Assembly (NCBI GenBank): GCA_963932465.1
Contig: OZ010800.1
Coordinates: 96,863,307-96,927,306, forward strand
DNA from: Maratus speciosus
Lineage: Eukaryota; Arthropoda; Arachnida; Araneae; Salticidae
Direction: 5' to 3'
Length of the DNA: 64,000 nucleotides
Each line of letters opens with the position of its first letter. Positions within the stretch are counted from its first letter, which is position 1. This document shows positions 1 through 12,052 of this stretch, piece after piece. The notes beneath the pieces were generated by a model that searched no databases, had not been told where the DNA came from, and saw only the letters and a program-made list of their open reading frames with translations. The position numbers were made by a program, and so were the translations under genes.

Positions 1-202
1 CTATATTTCAAAAGAATAACGTCATGGTCAGACAGTTTTCTGGAGATGAACATTGGTGTAATTCTTTAGAGAGCTGTAGAGTAGTCTCGGTAATTACTAC
101 CAATCACTGACATGGCATCTCTTAACATCTAAGGCAAAAAATCTTGCTATAAATGCACTTTATTACATTCAGTTCCTTAAATATTTTAAAAAGAAGTACA
201 CA
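1..202. other. AT-rich unannotated flank
   Basis: No coding, RNA or repeat signal is recognisable before the duplicated segment that starts at 203. Confidence 0.5.
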
Positions 203-234
203 CAAGTTATAACCCCTTCTCAATACTTCTACTA
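203..234 (+). repeat. Left half of a tandem-duplicated segment, split by a Tc1 insertion
   Basis: This stretch (caagttataaccccttctca, then atacttctacta) matches 1820-1851. Its continuation (gtactgtccaacctttattt) resumes at 1791 on the far side of the Tc1-like element. The pre-insertion locus therefore carried two adjacent copies of a segment of roughly 60-85 bp, and the element landed on a TA in the first. Confidence 0.7.
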
Positions 235-1788
235 TAGCCCGTCTCAAAAGTTTATGCAGCCTTCAAATCTGGTTAAAAATAATTGAAGAAGAAAATATAT
301 GCAGCCAATTTACAATAAATACTTGACATTTAATCAAAATGAAATAAATAAGCATTTTTTGCTAGTTAAACTAAAAATTACATTAATTTTTATTTAATTC
401 ACTTTTTTTCCTTGACGAAACACCGCCTCAAAAGTTTAAGCACTTTATTAATAAAAAAAAAAAAACACACAGCATTGGACGGGTGTAATGAAGTTCTATG
501 ACTTCATATTCCAGTTTTATAAAAGTATAAAAGTAGAGAAATCATTTCCACTCATTTTTAAATTGTCGAAGGTTAAAAAAAATCCCAAAATGCGAGATTT
601 TAAAAGTTTTTAAATTGAAATCACAAAATAAAACTGTTTCTGAAATTGCAAAAATTTTAAATTGATCAAAGCAAAGCTTATATCAAGTACTCAAAATAAA
701 AAAACAATTTCAATCAGAAACCAAGATATGGAAGACCACGTGACTTTTCAGACGGATCGGAGAATCGAGAAAAAATATGCCCATACGGCAAATTAAAAAT
801 AATCTCGGTGTACAGGTGTTCAAACAGATTGCGAATAGAGGTATTGAAGAATGTGATTACATTATACTAAAGAAAATGGCTCGCAAACCATGTCTCAAAT
901 TACATCACAAACAGTCAACAATGACCTTTTCTAAAAAACATATGTCCTACGGGGACGAAAGGCTTGCTGTTTTACACAGTGAGGAGAAAAAAATGGAACT
1001 TAGATGGCTCTGATGGTTAGAACACGTATTGGCGTGGTCTACGAAAGAAACCAAAGACTTTTTTCAGCAGGCAGAAATGCGGTAAGTTATTTATCTCTTA
1101 GGGAGCAATCGGCTTCAACGGCCACACCTCTCTGGCTTTTGTAAATGGAAGACAAATCTTCCAAATAACAAGAGACGCTGAACCAACATTTGTTTCCATT
1201 TGATGACATTTTGGGAGGCCCTGACTGGATATTACAACAAGGTAATGCCTCAATCCACATATCACATTCTAAAAAACTGTAGCTCTCACAGAAAAATTTT
1301 AAAATTCTTGATTGGCCAGCTTTAAGTCCAGGCATAAACCCGATTGAGAATGTCTGGAGCATTTAATGCGTCAGATTTGCAGCAATAAAAAGCAGCATGA
1401 CCCTCCTGAAGAACTTCAGGAGTTCATTGAGAAGGAATGGTATTATTTGTCACCAGACACCCTACAAAAACTAAGAATTTCGATGGATGTACGTTTATTT
1501 GAACTAATCCGAAATCACGGAAATATAACTTCTATGTAACAGTTTTGTAAAAATTATAAATGCAGTTATTTCCGTCATTGTGTATATACTTTTGAGACAG
1601 TTTTGTTTGAACATATTTTAAATTATATATTTTTTAAAATATGTAATTTATTTTTTCTAATTTTAATATCATTAAATTAAATGAAGCTGCGAAATCCGCA
1701 AATAATTTTTTTTTATTTAATCTAACTTTTTATTATTCATTAAAAATCAGCATTTTATGCTTCTGCTTAAGCTTTTGAGACGAGCTTA
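235..1788 (+). mobile_element. Tc1/Tc3-like DNA transposon, IR/DR type, inactive
   Basis: The 1.55-kb element is flanked by TA (233-234 and 1789-1790). Outer inverted termini share CGTCTCAAAAG. Each end carries a second, inner copy of the motif: 423-440 on the left (gcctcaaaagtttaagc) and 1585-1605 on the right (acttttgagacagt). This is the inverted-repeat/direct-repeat arrangement known from some Tc1-family elements such as Sleeping Beauty, where transposase binds both motifs. The interior holds a plus-strand transposase pseudogene. The element interrupts a local duplication, which independently confirms its boundaries. Confidence 0.85.
585..1515 (+). pseudogene. Tc1/Tc3-like transposase pseudogene
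   Basis: Fragments in several plus-strand frames read as a Tc1-family DDE transposase. In order they are a GRPR-like linker near 730, GAIGFNGHTSLAFVNGRQ near 1101-1154, QQGNASIHIS near 1237 and WPALSPGINPIENVW at 1313-1357. The second catalytic Asp (family QQDN) is Gly here. The spacing of 34 residues from this site to the Glu of PIENVW is kept and gives a DD34E framework. Stops (for example between the last two motifs) and frame changes make it non-functional. The N-terminal helix-turn-helix region is barely recognisable. Confidence 0.8.
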
Positions 1789-1819
1789 TAGTACTGTCCA
1801 ACCTTTATTTAGGGACTTC

Positions 1820-1876
1820 CCAAGTTATAATCCTTTCTTCATACTTCTACTACTACTGTCCAACCTTTATTTAGGG
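1820..1876 (+). repeat. Second, intact copy of the duplicated segment
   Basis: Runs from caagttataatcctttcttc to ctttatttaggg and preserves the uninterrupted order found in two pieces at 203-234 and 1791-1814. Confidence 0.7.
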
Positions 1877-3344
1877 TCAACCATCCAATTAAACTGTGGT
1901 TTGAAAATTAAAAGTAGATGGAATTAGTTTTTAAAGTAATATTATACCCATTTTTTAAAATTATCAATAATCTACGGCATTTATTTTATGAAACTTTGTA
2001 TCTAATTTTGTGTATAACAGAAAAAAAAATTTTTAATTGAAAAAGTGGACGATATTAACATCAAGAATTAACCCATGAAGGCTTAGAAAAGCCACAAGCA
2101 AGTATATTAATACCGCAATTCTGTACTAAAATATAATAAAAAATATGAATCAATATAAATAGTTATTGAATTATATTGATATTTTTTGCAAGTATGTGAT
2201 TCAATGAATAAAAGTAAAATAACTGGTAAATAATTAGTGATGACTAATATATTGTATAATTACGTAACTTCAACATCCTTAAAAAAATGTAGTAATTTAT
2301 CACTCTACTTTTAAAAAACATATGTAATAAGATATTTTAAAGTTTTTATTAAATCCTTCAAATTACGCTTAGTTGAATGGTTGTGTAATATCAAATGAAA
2401 AGATTAGAAGACTTTCTAATCAATTTTTTCCAGGAATATAAATTTTTTTCTTTGCCAATAAGTTGAAAGGAGGAATGTCATTATGTTATCTCTTGAGGCA
2501 CTAAAAAAGTCAAGAGTAGAAATCGAAATATGATTTTTTAGGCATATCTGAATATAATTTAATTAAAATGAATAATTCATGTATCAACGATTAAAATGAG
2601 AAATTCTCGAGCATTTTCTTTTTGAGATAATTAATACAAAAGCAATGGCTCATTAATTCTTAATCTTTGAATTAAATGTGAAATTAATTAAGATTTCTAT
2701 GGGAATTACTTTTTTGCTGCATAATATACTGACAATAACAAAAACCTAAGAGACTAATTTTAAGTCATTTTAAGATATAACACTAAATATTTGGATTATA
2801 ATAAAAATAAAAAATACATTGAGAAAATTTTTTACAATTTACATATTGCTTGACATATTTTTAATTTTTTTCTGTAACACTGTCTGAAATAGTTTAAGCT
2901 TCACACTATCAAAGAAATCCATGAATAGCATTTTTCCAGTTGCTTTTTTTTTTCGTAAAAACACAAAAATGTCCCCTTTGATTTATCAATTAACATCCTA
3001 AATGCAGAAAATTCACTAATCTAATGTAAAAATTACTGAAAGCCTTCAATCTGAAGCTACACTTTCGTTAAATCACAAACTTCTTCGAATCAAAAAGATG
3101 TTCCGGCAACTTGCTGCTGTTACTTTTTACTTTTTGTGACGAAATTGATTTATTAAAGATTTAATATGCCAAACATATAGTGAAGTGAAATATGTTACAC
3201 ATATGTCAAAAAAGGCTTGCAACATGTATACAAAATGCGTATTAACATTTATAAGTTTGAAAGCATACACCAATGAAAAAAAAACAGCTTAAAGTGCTTC
3301 GAAATAATATGTACTTCTTTTTTATGTAAGTTAACTATAAAAAC
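1877..3344. other. AT-rich intergenic DNA, nothing recognised
   Basis: Long runs of A and T, no open frame with a recognisable product, and no inverted termini or tRNA-like boxes that I can see. Confidence 0.5.
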
Positions 3345-3374
3345 CCTTCCATTCTCATACGCAGAAACAGTAAT

Positions 3375-3605
3375 TGAAATACCTCAGAGGCGTACAGATT
3401 CTGATATCAAAGATGGTAGACGGAAGGTAATAGGTTCGAACCCATGTCGCGATCGTCGGCTTAACCGTTCGGAATTTTCGGTGGTTTTCTTCAATCATTG
3501 AGACAGCACAAGTTAGTTTGCCCAGAAAGATTCCCGCGTAGGGCAATACCTACTTCGGCCTATATTCTTGGGGCAAAACATTCTGCATTAGAAATATCAA
3601 CCAAC
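3375..3605 (+). repeat. Diverged tRNA-derived SINE
   Basis: A perfect RNA polymerase III B box, GGTTCGAACCC, lies at 3433-3443. It is followed by the same body as the next SINE: cgatcgtcggcttaaccgtt, ttcggtggttttcttc, a shortened middle, then tacttcggcctatattct and a CAACCAACC tail near 3599. The A box region near 3387 is degenerate. No clear target-site duplication was found, so the boundaries are approximate. Relative to the copy at 3783 it lacks part of the middle and is more diverged. Confidence 0.7.
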
Positions 3606-3782
3606 CGATCAAATAGAAAATGTATTCATATACTAAAACAAAATTTTATTTCTACAAAAATAGTAAGCTGAGTAATTTTCTAAAGACATATGCTAGAAGG
3701 TTTGTAAATGACTTTTTAATATTGAAAAAAATGAAATACTCAAAAATGAGTAAATCGATGCACTCATATCGAATTGAGTATG

Positions 3783-4011
3783 GTGGCTGAGAGGATCTGC
3801 TCTCGAAGCTGGTAGATGGGAGGTGCTGGGTTCAATCCCAATCGCGCCCGTCGGCCTAATCGTTCGGGATTTCCGCGGTTTTCTTTGAACCTTGGTTTTC
3901 CAAGCGTAAATACGGGTTAGGTTTCCTTAGAACGACACAAGCTGAGGGCACTCTCCCCCTTACGGCCTATATTCCTCGTGCTGATAATTGGCCGTCATAA
4001 ACCCAACCAAC
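3783..4011 (+). repeat. tRNA-derived SINE with 13-bp target-site duplication
   Basis: The A box is TGGCTGAGAGGA (3784-3795) and the B box GGTTCAATCCC (3829-3839), so the head derives from a tRNA gene. The body contains gggatttccgcggttttctt and aaatacgggttaggtttcc, and the 3' end is an AAACCCAACCAAC tail. Flanking cgaattgagtatg occurs at 3770-3782 and again at 4012-4024, a perfect 13-bp target-site duplication typical of LINE-driven retroposition. It shares the body with the SINE at 3375. The driving LINE is not visible in the window. Confidence 0.88.
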
Positions 4012-4074
4012 CGAATTGAGTATGTTTGGATAAAAAATGAACCTATGCTTTCTCAATTTTGATATCACATGTTA

Positions 4075-5566
4075 CAGTGCGTCCCCAAAAGTTTATAGAC
4101 AACCATTATTTTGGATTTAAGAGCTGACCAAAGAGCTGACTAAAAGACGAAATAAATTATGAAAATATATAATGATGAAATAAAGGTAATGAAACACCCA
4201 AGTAACTTTTAGCAGTCATAGATTTAATACAAAATATTAAAAACAAAAAAAAAATTGTTGTCCCAAAAATATATAGACAACAGATGTTAAAAGCTGATTT
4301 AAGTACTGATGTCCAAAATTCGCATATTCCAATGTCATGTACTTGTAACGCAATAGTTTCCTGAGATAAAATCGAATCTGTCTTTCCGTTTCCGACTGAA
4401 TGCAAAGATGCCTCGTTATATGCAGTTTTTCATAAGGGAAATTTTGGAAATCTATCGTTTAAAGGCTTAGTGCATGGAAAGATGTGGACATTTCAAGAAA
4501 AACTGGGTGCAGTAGGTTTGGTATTTACCTAATTCTGTCCAAAGTTGACAATCTAAAGCAAAATCCCGTTGTAGATGATCAAGTAAAACAACTAAAGGAT
4601 AAGACAGAGAGATTTTGGCATTAATTAAAACCCCAAAACCTATGTGTACGGTTAATTTCTATAGAAGTAAACGTTTCAGTACCAATATCTAGTGCCCATC
4701 GACGGCAGGTACATTTCTTGATTTTCGCAAAATGAGTCATTCGCCAAAATTTACAAGACGAAATAAAGACACTCGTGTTCAGTGAACCCGAAGTTATAGG
4801 AATTGGTCAGATGTATGGTTGAGAGTTGTTGGCAGTGATGAAAACAAATTCAGTTTAGATGACCCCGATGGTTCGGCATATTATTGGCAAGATATTCGCA
4901 AGGGTTCATGAACTTATTTTAGTAGACAACAAGAAAGGGGTTCACTCATGGTGTGGGCAGCATTTTCTGATAATGGAACAAACCATATTGCTGTTTTGAA
5001 AGGTCGTCATTGTTCCGAAGATTACCAGAAAAGACTTGAAGTGCAGTTACTCCCATTTGTAAAGTTGCTAGGGTTGACAAATGAATGTACCAGCAAGGCC
5101 ATTGCCCCATTCTCGTGTCCAACTCTACAATGCAGTAGTTTAGACAAATCTAAGTAACTGTTATGACTGTCCATCCCTTAATATTGACATGAACCCAATA
5201 TAGAACCTCTGGGTAAGGTTAGTTAGAGACGTTTACGCTAAAAGGCCTCCATTTGCAACGTTACAAGATACAAAGATGCAATTTGAACGAAGTTGATTTT
5301 CTTTAAAGTCTGAACTTGTTCAAGCTCTTGTTTTGAGTACGCCTGATCGAGTTTTTGAAGTGATTAGAATAAACGGCTTAAACATTTAAATGTTAAAGGG
5401 AAAAAATGAGTTGTCTATAAACATTTGGGACAGTCAAATTTAAGTTTTAATTTTTCTCATAAGGTATATGGTTGTGTAATATTATTTGTGTATAGTATTA
5501 TTATTGCTTTGCTATTATTTATAGTCATAAAATGTTTTGAAACTGTGGCTTCTCTTTTTAAATTGG

Positions 5567-5601
<35 letters not shown>

Positions 5602-5629
5602 ATTGTCTATAAGTTTTTGGGACGAACTG
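4075..5629 (+). mobile_element. Tc1-like DNA transposon, IR/DR type, inactive
   Basis: Outer termini are CAGTGCGTCCCCAAAAGTTT (left) and, in reverse complement, CAGTTCGTCCCAAAAACTTA (right). Inner motif copies lie at 4258-4280 (tcccaaaaatatatagacaa) and 5409-5432 (gtctataaacatttgggaca), another IR/DR arrangement. TA precedes the left end (4073-4074); the right flank reads CA, so the right target copy has mutated. A run of 34 A (5567-5600) sits inside the right arm. It lies only about 50 bp downstream of the SINE's target duplication. Confidence 0.85.
4409..5390 (+). pseudogene. Tc1-like transposase pseudogene
   Basis: The N-terminal fragment begins MPRYMQFF near 4409. Catalytic-domain fragments follow: SDENKFSLDDPDGS near 4834, holding the first Asp, and SLMVWAAFSDNGTN at 4942 onward, the conserved SVMVWG-type strand of Tc1 transposases, ending near KRLEVQLLPF at about 5060. 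Later motifs with the second Asp and the Glu are decayed beyond confident reading, though a PIENLW-like trace lies near 5196. Stops and frameshifts throughout make this an old, inactive copy. Confidence 0.75.
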
Positions 5630-5631
5630 CA

Positions 5632-6297
5632 ACAAATCCAAACGGAACGGTAAGCATTTGGTGTACAGTTTTTTTTACAGAGACCGTCAAGGAGTATAAT
5701 ATATGATTGTCTACTGTGTGTTAAAGATTAAAAATACTAGAAACTAAAGTACCTTTATATAAAAGACAGGGTCACGATATACGAATAATAAAATTTGACT
5801 GTTCGAGAGGATTTTGAAGAAAAACTTGATGATTGCCGAATTATCTCCATCCTATTCAGGAGAGTATAGCCGAATTATGAAAAATCGGTTACCATTTTTG
5901 TGTAATAAATTATGCTAGATTTAATCTGAAAGTAAAATTTTTCAATATTGAATCTAACTTTGATATTCGTCTACTAATTGTGGATTTGTTAAATATAGAG
6001 GTTATTTAAATTAAACTGTGGAATTATAACTTTTTGAGTTAAGCATAGCTGTGTGGAAATGTGGCATATTCTGTGAGGGGATCGTACTATAATGCTTGAA
6101 ATGTTCAAACAGGTTTAAGATTATTCTGGCTACATCTGAAATTAGTTAAAACAGATTTTCAAGAACCGTTAATTCAAGAGATTATGAAAGTCATTCTACC
6201 AGATCTCGCATGACTCGTTAACCTATTTTATTAACGAATAATAGTACGTCAGTTCAAGGTGTTTTACTAAGTTAGAGTTATCCATAACAACTATATA
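5632..6297. other. AT-rich intergenic DNA, nothing recognised
   Basis: No coding or repeat signal is recognisable between the Tc1-like element and the next MITE. Confidence 0.45.
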
Positions 6298-6299
6298 TA

Positions 6300-6681
6300 T
6301 CGCCTGTGTTTTGCAATAAGGGCGTAAGGCACAGATGCTTAATTGTTCAGGAGAGTCAAAACAAAGACTTCTTCACCCTTTAATTGCTTACTGTGTAAGC
6401 ACCCTTGGGGGTAAGGTTTTAATTGTTAGGCATTCTTCACATCCAGTTTTTCGTGCAGAAATTTGTGATTGGTAATAAAGGCTCAAGTGACTCTTTAAGC
6501 CCTTAATGACAACACCTATGGATAGTACCTGTTCCTTAAGCCCTACGCAACTCTCGTATTAATAGAAATACACGTACGCCCTTATTACATATTATGAAAT
6601 ATTGCTTCCTGACTCTAAATATTCAATTAACACAATTTTGAAAAATATGTGACTTGCGACCTTATTGCAAAACAGAGGTGA
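6300..6681. mobile_element. MITE with TA target site (Tc1/mariner-type)
   Basis: Inverted termini match over about 30 bp: the left end reads TCGCCTGTGTTTTGCAATAA and the right end, in reverse complement, TCACCTCTGTTTTGCAATAA. TA flanks both ends (6298-6299, 6682-6683). The 382-bp interior has no coding capacity, so the element would need a transposase supplied elsewhere. Confidence 0.7.
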
Positions 6682-6683
6682 TA

Positions 6684-9405
6684 GCTTAGACGAATGATTT
6701 TGCATTTTCAAGAGATTGTAACATTTGCTCTAATATCTGGAAAAGGTCGCAAAGCAACGAGAAAGAAGAAAATAGAAGAATTTATAATAATAAGGGAGTA
6801 AACGGTAACAGCAAATGCGCAAGAAGGAGCAGTGCCCTTAAGATTAGTATATGTCATACTCTAATATGTGAGTATGTCTACCGAATCTCTTTTGAGGTTT
6901 TGCCATACATGATATTTTCACGCTCACGGATTCTTCTCTCTTCATAAAGGTGTATAAAAATCTTTGACCAGCCAGAAATAAAATCAATAATAATCCAGTT
7001 TCTGTGAGATATGAGATGACAGTGCCAGCTAAATAAACGTACTATAGTTTGAAAACCTAACCTGCAAAAACGTAGGTCGTAAAACATTTAAAAATATAGC
7101 TGGAGAATATCTAACTATCTGCGACTATTATCATTTTTGCCCTTGACTCTTTATTGGCCATTCATTTATTAATTGGATGATGGTGTATATTACATGGCGT
7201 TCGTGGATTAAGTGGAAAAATAAATCTTTTTACTTCCGAATGGATTCTCAAACAACCTTGAATGTAAAATTTGATCTGAAACAAATCGCTACTTTCTCCA
7301 TCAACCTGTTACATGTCCGTTACATTTCCGTTACATGTTTGAAAAATATAATATGGCTATACTCTGTATTCATCATTGATCCTTACCTTGAAGAAAGAAT
7401 AACCTCAGAATCAGTGAAGTGTTCTTTTAATAGTACTAGATTAGTGTATAGATATATTCTGGAACTTTGCAATTCTATAAACTGAACTTAACGTTGTACC
7501 ACTGAGCAACAACACGCATCCGCTCATATCAGTTCATGCGTGGAGGACTCACTTCAGCAAAGTTTTTGTAAAACAGTATTAGATAATTTCTGTTCTTTGG
7601 GTAAGCCCGATCCAATGTTCTGAGACATTATATCAGGTTAATGTCCCAATTTTGACAGCGAGAGAATTTAAACCCCTCGCTCGAGAATTATTAATTTTTA
7701 AATCGTTCTTTAAATTTATATAATAAAAATGCTATTCTTGATTGTATACAAACAAATAATTGCTGCTACACATGATTATTCCATTTATAATAAGTGTCAG
7801 ACAAAATTGAATATAATTGAAAACATATTTTAAAACCCTTAGTTTTATAAATTTATAAATCTCATACGTGGTTCAGGTGCTTTAGAGATATAAAGAGGTG
7901 TGATTATCAAAATAATAGTTGGAACCTAGCAATTTTAGAAGAAGGTACTTCAAAGAATGTTTCATTGCTTTCATTGCTCAATTTGTTGTGCAGCGAATTC
8001 TTTTTTTAAAACTTAGCTTTTTAAAACATATCGTCAGAATTTTTACATCCAAAATCTATTAAGCTATTTTATACTCAAAAATTTAGTTATATGTTTTTTA
8101 CATTGTAATTCAATACATAAAATATTTTTCGTTTCAAATGAAAAAAAAAATCAGTGTTTGATGCTATAAATATTTAAATACTATGAATAACGTAATAAAT
8201 ATCTAATGAATTATTTTAATTACAAAATTTTACTGGACACAGTTTGCCTTCAAAATAAAAAGAATTAACAATATATATCTTTCGTTCGAAACTTATATGG
8301 CGGCAGTTTCAAAGAAAATTTTAAATTTCGACGGTGCATATATTTTGTTATTGAAAACTTTAGTTTTAAGTGGATTCAAGTTTTTATTTTAAAATTTAGA
8401 ATATTTTTCCAAATTTTTGAACTATTTGATAAATAATAAAGGAAAATAACTTAAGTCATAAAGATGAAATTTAATATCATTTATGTGTAAGTGAAATGCT
8501 TAAACTCATTTTTCTCAGTTTGCGATTTTTTATAGAGTATTTTAATCGAAATGCTAAGACTTCTGCAATTAATTAGTCAAATTGTCTGAATTTTTTTAAA
8601 AAGTATCTTTAGGCACTGTGTGTGATGGCTAAGTACCAGTTTTTTTAAATGTTTGTAACTTAAAACAAGAAGTAAAAATTAAATTAAAAAAAATAAAAAA
8701 CCCGACTGCGTAAAAGAGAACTGATGAATTATTTCTCATCAATGTGAAATTATTTTTTATATTACTTACCTATTTTTTTATTTACTTGTATTGATGACTT
8801 TTAAGCTGTGTTTAATTGTTAGTTCCTATCTATAAACACTGTTTTGATGAGGCTTATAGATGTCTATGAAGGTTCGAGTTGCAGTAAAGCTAGAGATCTT
8901 ACCTACACAACTTCGAGGTTGTGTAATATTTAAACGAAGCTCCTGACTGTAAAATAGTCAATCAAACGTCGTCTTCATTTAGAAAGACCTATCCAATGCT
9001 ATGCTACTCCATATGGTGCGTATTTTTTCATCTCTACCGCCATTTTGTAGTTTACGGCCGCCATTTTGAATTTATAAAATCAAAACCTAGCCTGTAACCA
9101 CAGTTTAAGTTAAGGACGGTGAAGAAGCATCGATAAAGACCTCATTCATTAAAATCCATCCAGCCGTTGGAATGTTTCGAGGGTATAAAGAAATCCACAT
9201 GCCCAGATACGCGTGAAACACATAACCCTTCTTGGCAGTCGGGTAAAAATATATAAATATATATGAACTTAAAAACATGCTATTTTCCCACGTTTTTTCC
9301 ATATCCATTTACTAATTATTTTTTCTTGCTGATCTGATGGACTAATCAAAAATCCGATACTTAGATTTATAGAAAAAAGTACTCTGAGTAAAAGTTAAAA
9401 AAATC
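6684..9405. other. AT-rich intergenic DNA, nothing recognised
   Basis: One open frame of 102 codons (7177-7485, plus) has no family features and sits in unremarkable AT-rich sequence. A slightly GC-richer patch at 9020-9110 has two short GCCATTTTG motifs but no structure I can name. Confidence 0.4.
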
Positions 9406-9407
9406 TA

Positions 9408-9864
9408 CCGGGTGTCCTAAAAAGGACTGATTGATTTTAAAATTCAATAATTTTCAAACGATGACAAATATTTAAAAAATACTTGCAGGAGGGTTATGCA
9501 TGAAGTCAAAAGGTTTTTTACAGTGATTTTTGATTTTAGTTCGAATTACAAAAAATAGATGACACTGCGATCAATAGACGCTAAGTTCAGGCTCGATTTT
9601 TGGCACTTCGGGACCCACTCAATATATTTTAAACTCCTTTTTCCACATGCAAGAAGAGAAAGGCTAAAAAACCGAGTCTGTATTTGCGACTATTGCTTAC
9701 AATGCAATCCACATTTTGTAAATCGAACTAAAATTGAAAATCACAGTAAAAAAAAAAAACTTTTGACCTCATGTATAACCCTCCTGCAAGAATTTTTTTA
9801 ATATCTGTCATCGTTTGGAAGTTATTGAATTTTAAAATCAGTCAGCCATTTTTAGGACACCCGG
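9408..9864. mobile_element. Long-armed MITE, CCGGGTGTCC family, copy 1
   Basis: Termini are CCGGGTGTCCTAAAAA and its inverted partner, with TA on both sides (9406-9407, 9865-9866). The inverted arms are about 145 bp each (9408-9553 and 9716-9864), so the 457-bp element can fold back almost entirely. TA target and termini suggest mobilisation by a Tc1/mariner-type transposase. A related copy is at 18197-18676 and shares the central segment (for example the ttttggcacttcgg region), so this is a true family and not a chance palindrome. Confidence 0.85.
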
Positions 9865-9866
9865 TA

Positions 9867-11327
9867 TTTCCAAATATGAAAAATGAAAAAAAAGAAGGAA
9901 TTTAAAATCGTTAATTAAAAAGAAATAAAAAAAAAATTATTGCTATATTGAGAATTTAACATTTTTTATGATCTATTATGACTATGCTTTGTTGAAACAT
10001 GAACCTAAAATATAATATAGGCTATAGTTACAATTTTTTTTGTACCGAGTACCTTTAAGCATGATTAATTAAAAAAAAACACTATCTAAGAACGAATTGT
10101 AATTTATTTTTCCTTAAAACTGAATAAAAATTATATTTCCTTTTATCAGATTTAAAAATATTATTATTATTCTTATTATTTTACATTTTTGCACCAAAAA
10201 TATCTGAAATATTTCTAAAATTTACTGACAAATAAAAAAGTAATCCTGTGATTATATCAAAATTAAGTTTTAGTTAATAAATTTTGATAAAATTCAATTA
10301 GATTTGAGTTACTTTAACTTTATTTTGACTAAATCATTCCGTTACAGGCATGTTACGTTGGCGATTAATAGGTTAGGGTTTTTCTTATAATAAAATTCGT
10401 GAAAACGTTTACTGTGTACGCCTTCAGATGAAAAGTACATATTACAAAACCTGCGCTAAAAATTATGTTTTCATAAAAAGAAAGAAAAAAAATTAAGTAG
10501 CGATTTAATTAAAAAATAAAATTTCGTATAAGTTAATGTATTTAAAAGTTAATTCTTCATATTTAGAGGAAATAATTCCTACAGCTGGAGTCATAAATAT
10601 TCTGTGCACCTACTTTCATGCTGATAAAATAACAAAGAGGCTATGAAAGGAATTTTTTTTATGTTCTTAGTTCAAAGAAATATACAGTGTACAAATGTAT
10701 TATTCATGCATGTTTAAATTCAAAGAAGTTCTAGGAATAGCAAAAGTATTTTTACTTGCAGCAGGCATTATTCTGAATATAGAAGACAAATGGTTGTCAT
10801 TAGGCAAGACATGAAATATAAAAAAGGAAAAAAAATAATCCCACAAAAGAATATAATATAAAGGCCTTCCAATAGTTTGTATTTTTCTTTGTGATAAGAA
10901 GTAAAGCTTAAGAAAGTCGATGAAATTTAGTATAAAAAGTTTAAAGTCTGCATTTTATCAGTTTTAAAATGTTAAATTTTAATTAAATATGTAAAAAATA
11001 AGTAAAAAAAATATTTACTTTCGATTTTGCTTTTAATGTTTTTTCTTTTAAAATAACCACTTTGTCTATCTTATCTAAATTATCTAGGCCATTTATAACT
11101 AGTAAAAAAGATGTGAGAAATATAGTAATTATGATGATATTGCATGAAATGAAAATTTTACTGGAAAAATCCATTATTTAATGCAAGTATTATGCATTAT
11201 TAAATTTCTTTAATAGTATTGTAATGCTAATTTAAAGCATATCTGAGATTTATTTTAAAATATGTTTGAGATCTATGCCTAGTGGATATTGCAATTAAAA
11301 TGTTAATGACCCGCTTGAAGAGAATAT
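9867..11327. other. AT-rich intergenic DNA, nothing recognised
   Basis: No gene, tRNA-like box or inverted-terminus pair is recognisable here. Confidence 0.45.
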
Positions 11328-11331
11328 TTAA

Positions 11332-11857
11332 CCCTTAAATGCCAGGTGTTGCTTTTCGGCAACATACCCAATTTAGGCTTCTAAAATACCATTAGAATAA
11401 TATTGAAGCTATAATGCCTAATGTTGCCAATAAAATACATTCTGAAAATATTATTAAATTGATTTTTAACATGTAGATGACAACACTTGTGCTGTTTAAG
11501 AATAAAGATAGATTTATTTTTTCAATTGTTGCTACTTGTTTTTTTTTTTTTCTTTCTTTTTTTTTTTTTTGGAAGCTTGCGAAATACCCTATTTTGTTTT
11601 GCAATGAGCAAGTAAAAGTTATTTTTTATTTTAGTTCCTAAAATTCTTGTATGTTTAATATTATAGAATTTTGTCAAGGAAAATTATTTTTTCAATTAAA
11701 GACCAGTATTGCCGATTAGTAACAAACTGTGTTTTAGCCGTAAACCATACTTAAAACAAAATATGATTTTTTAAAGTATTTTTCCTGTGATTTATTTAAA
11801 AAATGAAAGCCGAAAAACATTATTACAATGATTTTTGAAAAATCAGGCATTTAAGAG
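11332..11857. mobile_element. piggyBac-like MITE (TTAA target, CCCTTAAATGCC ends)
   Basis: TTAA is present at both edges (11328-11331, 11858-11861). The left terminus is CCCTTAAATGCC and the right, in reverse complement, CTCTTAAATGCC. TTAA target sites and CCY-type termini are hallmarks of the piggyBac superfamily. No transposase is encoded in the 526 bp. Similar ends occur at 53866-54071 and 40805-41041. Confidence 0.72.
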
Positions 11858-12052
11858 TTAATACTATGATTCATTACTTTTATTGAGTTTCTTTTCCATG
11901 AATATATCTTAATGTGTGTTTAACATTGTTTTTATTAATTCGCAGTTGTCTGAGGAAAATATAGTTTAAACTCTATTCCTTCTACAAAACAGCATTGTTT
12001 TACAAGCATTGAACCATCCGAGAAACCTACGTAAACTAAAATTAATATATAC

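Noticed and set aside
7177..7485. 102-codon open frame, plus strand
   Set aside because: It sits in AT-rich intergenic DNA, shows no motif or splice context, and has amino acid content like random translation.
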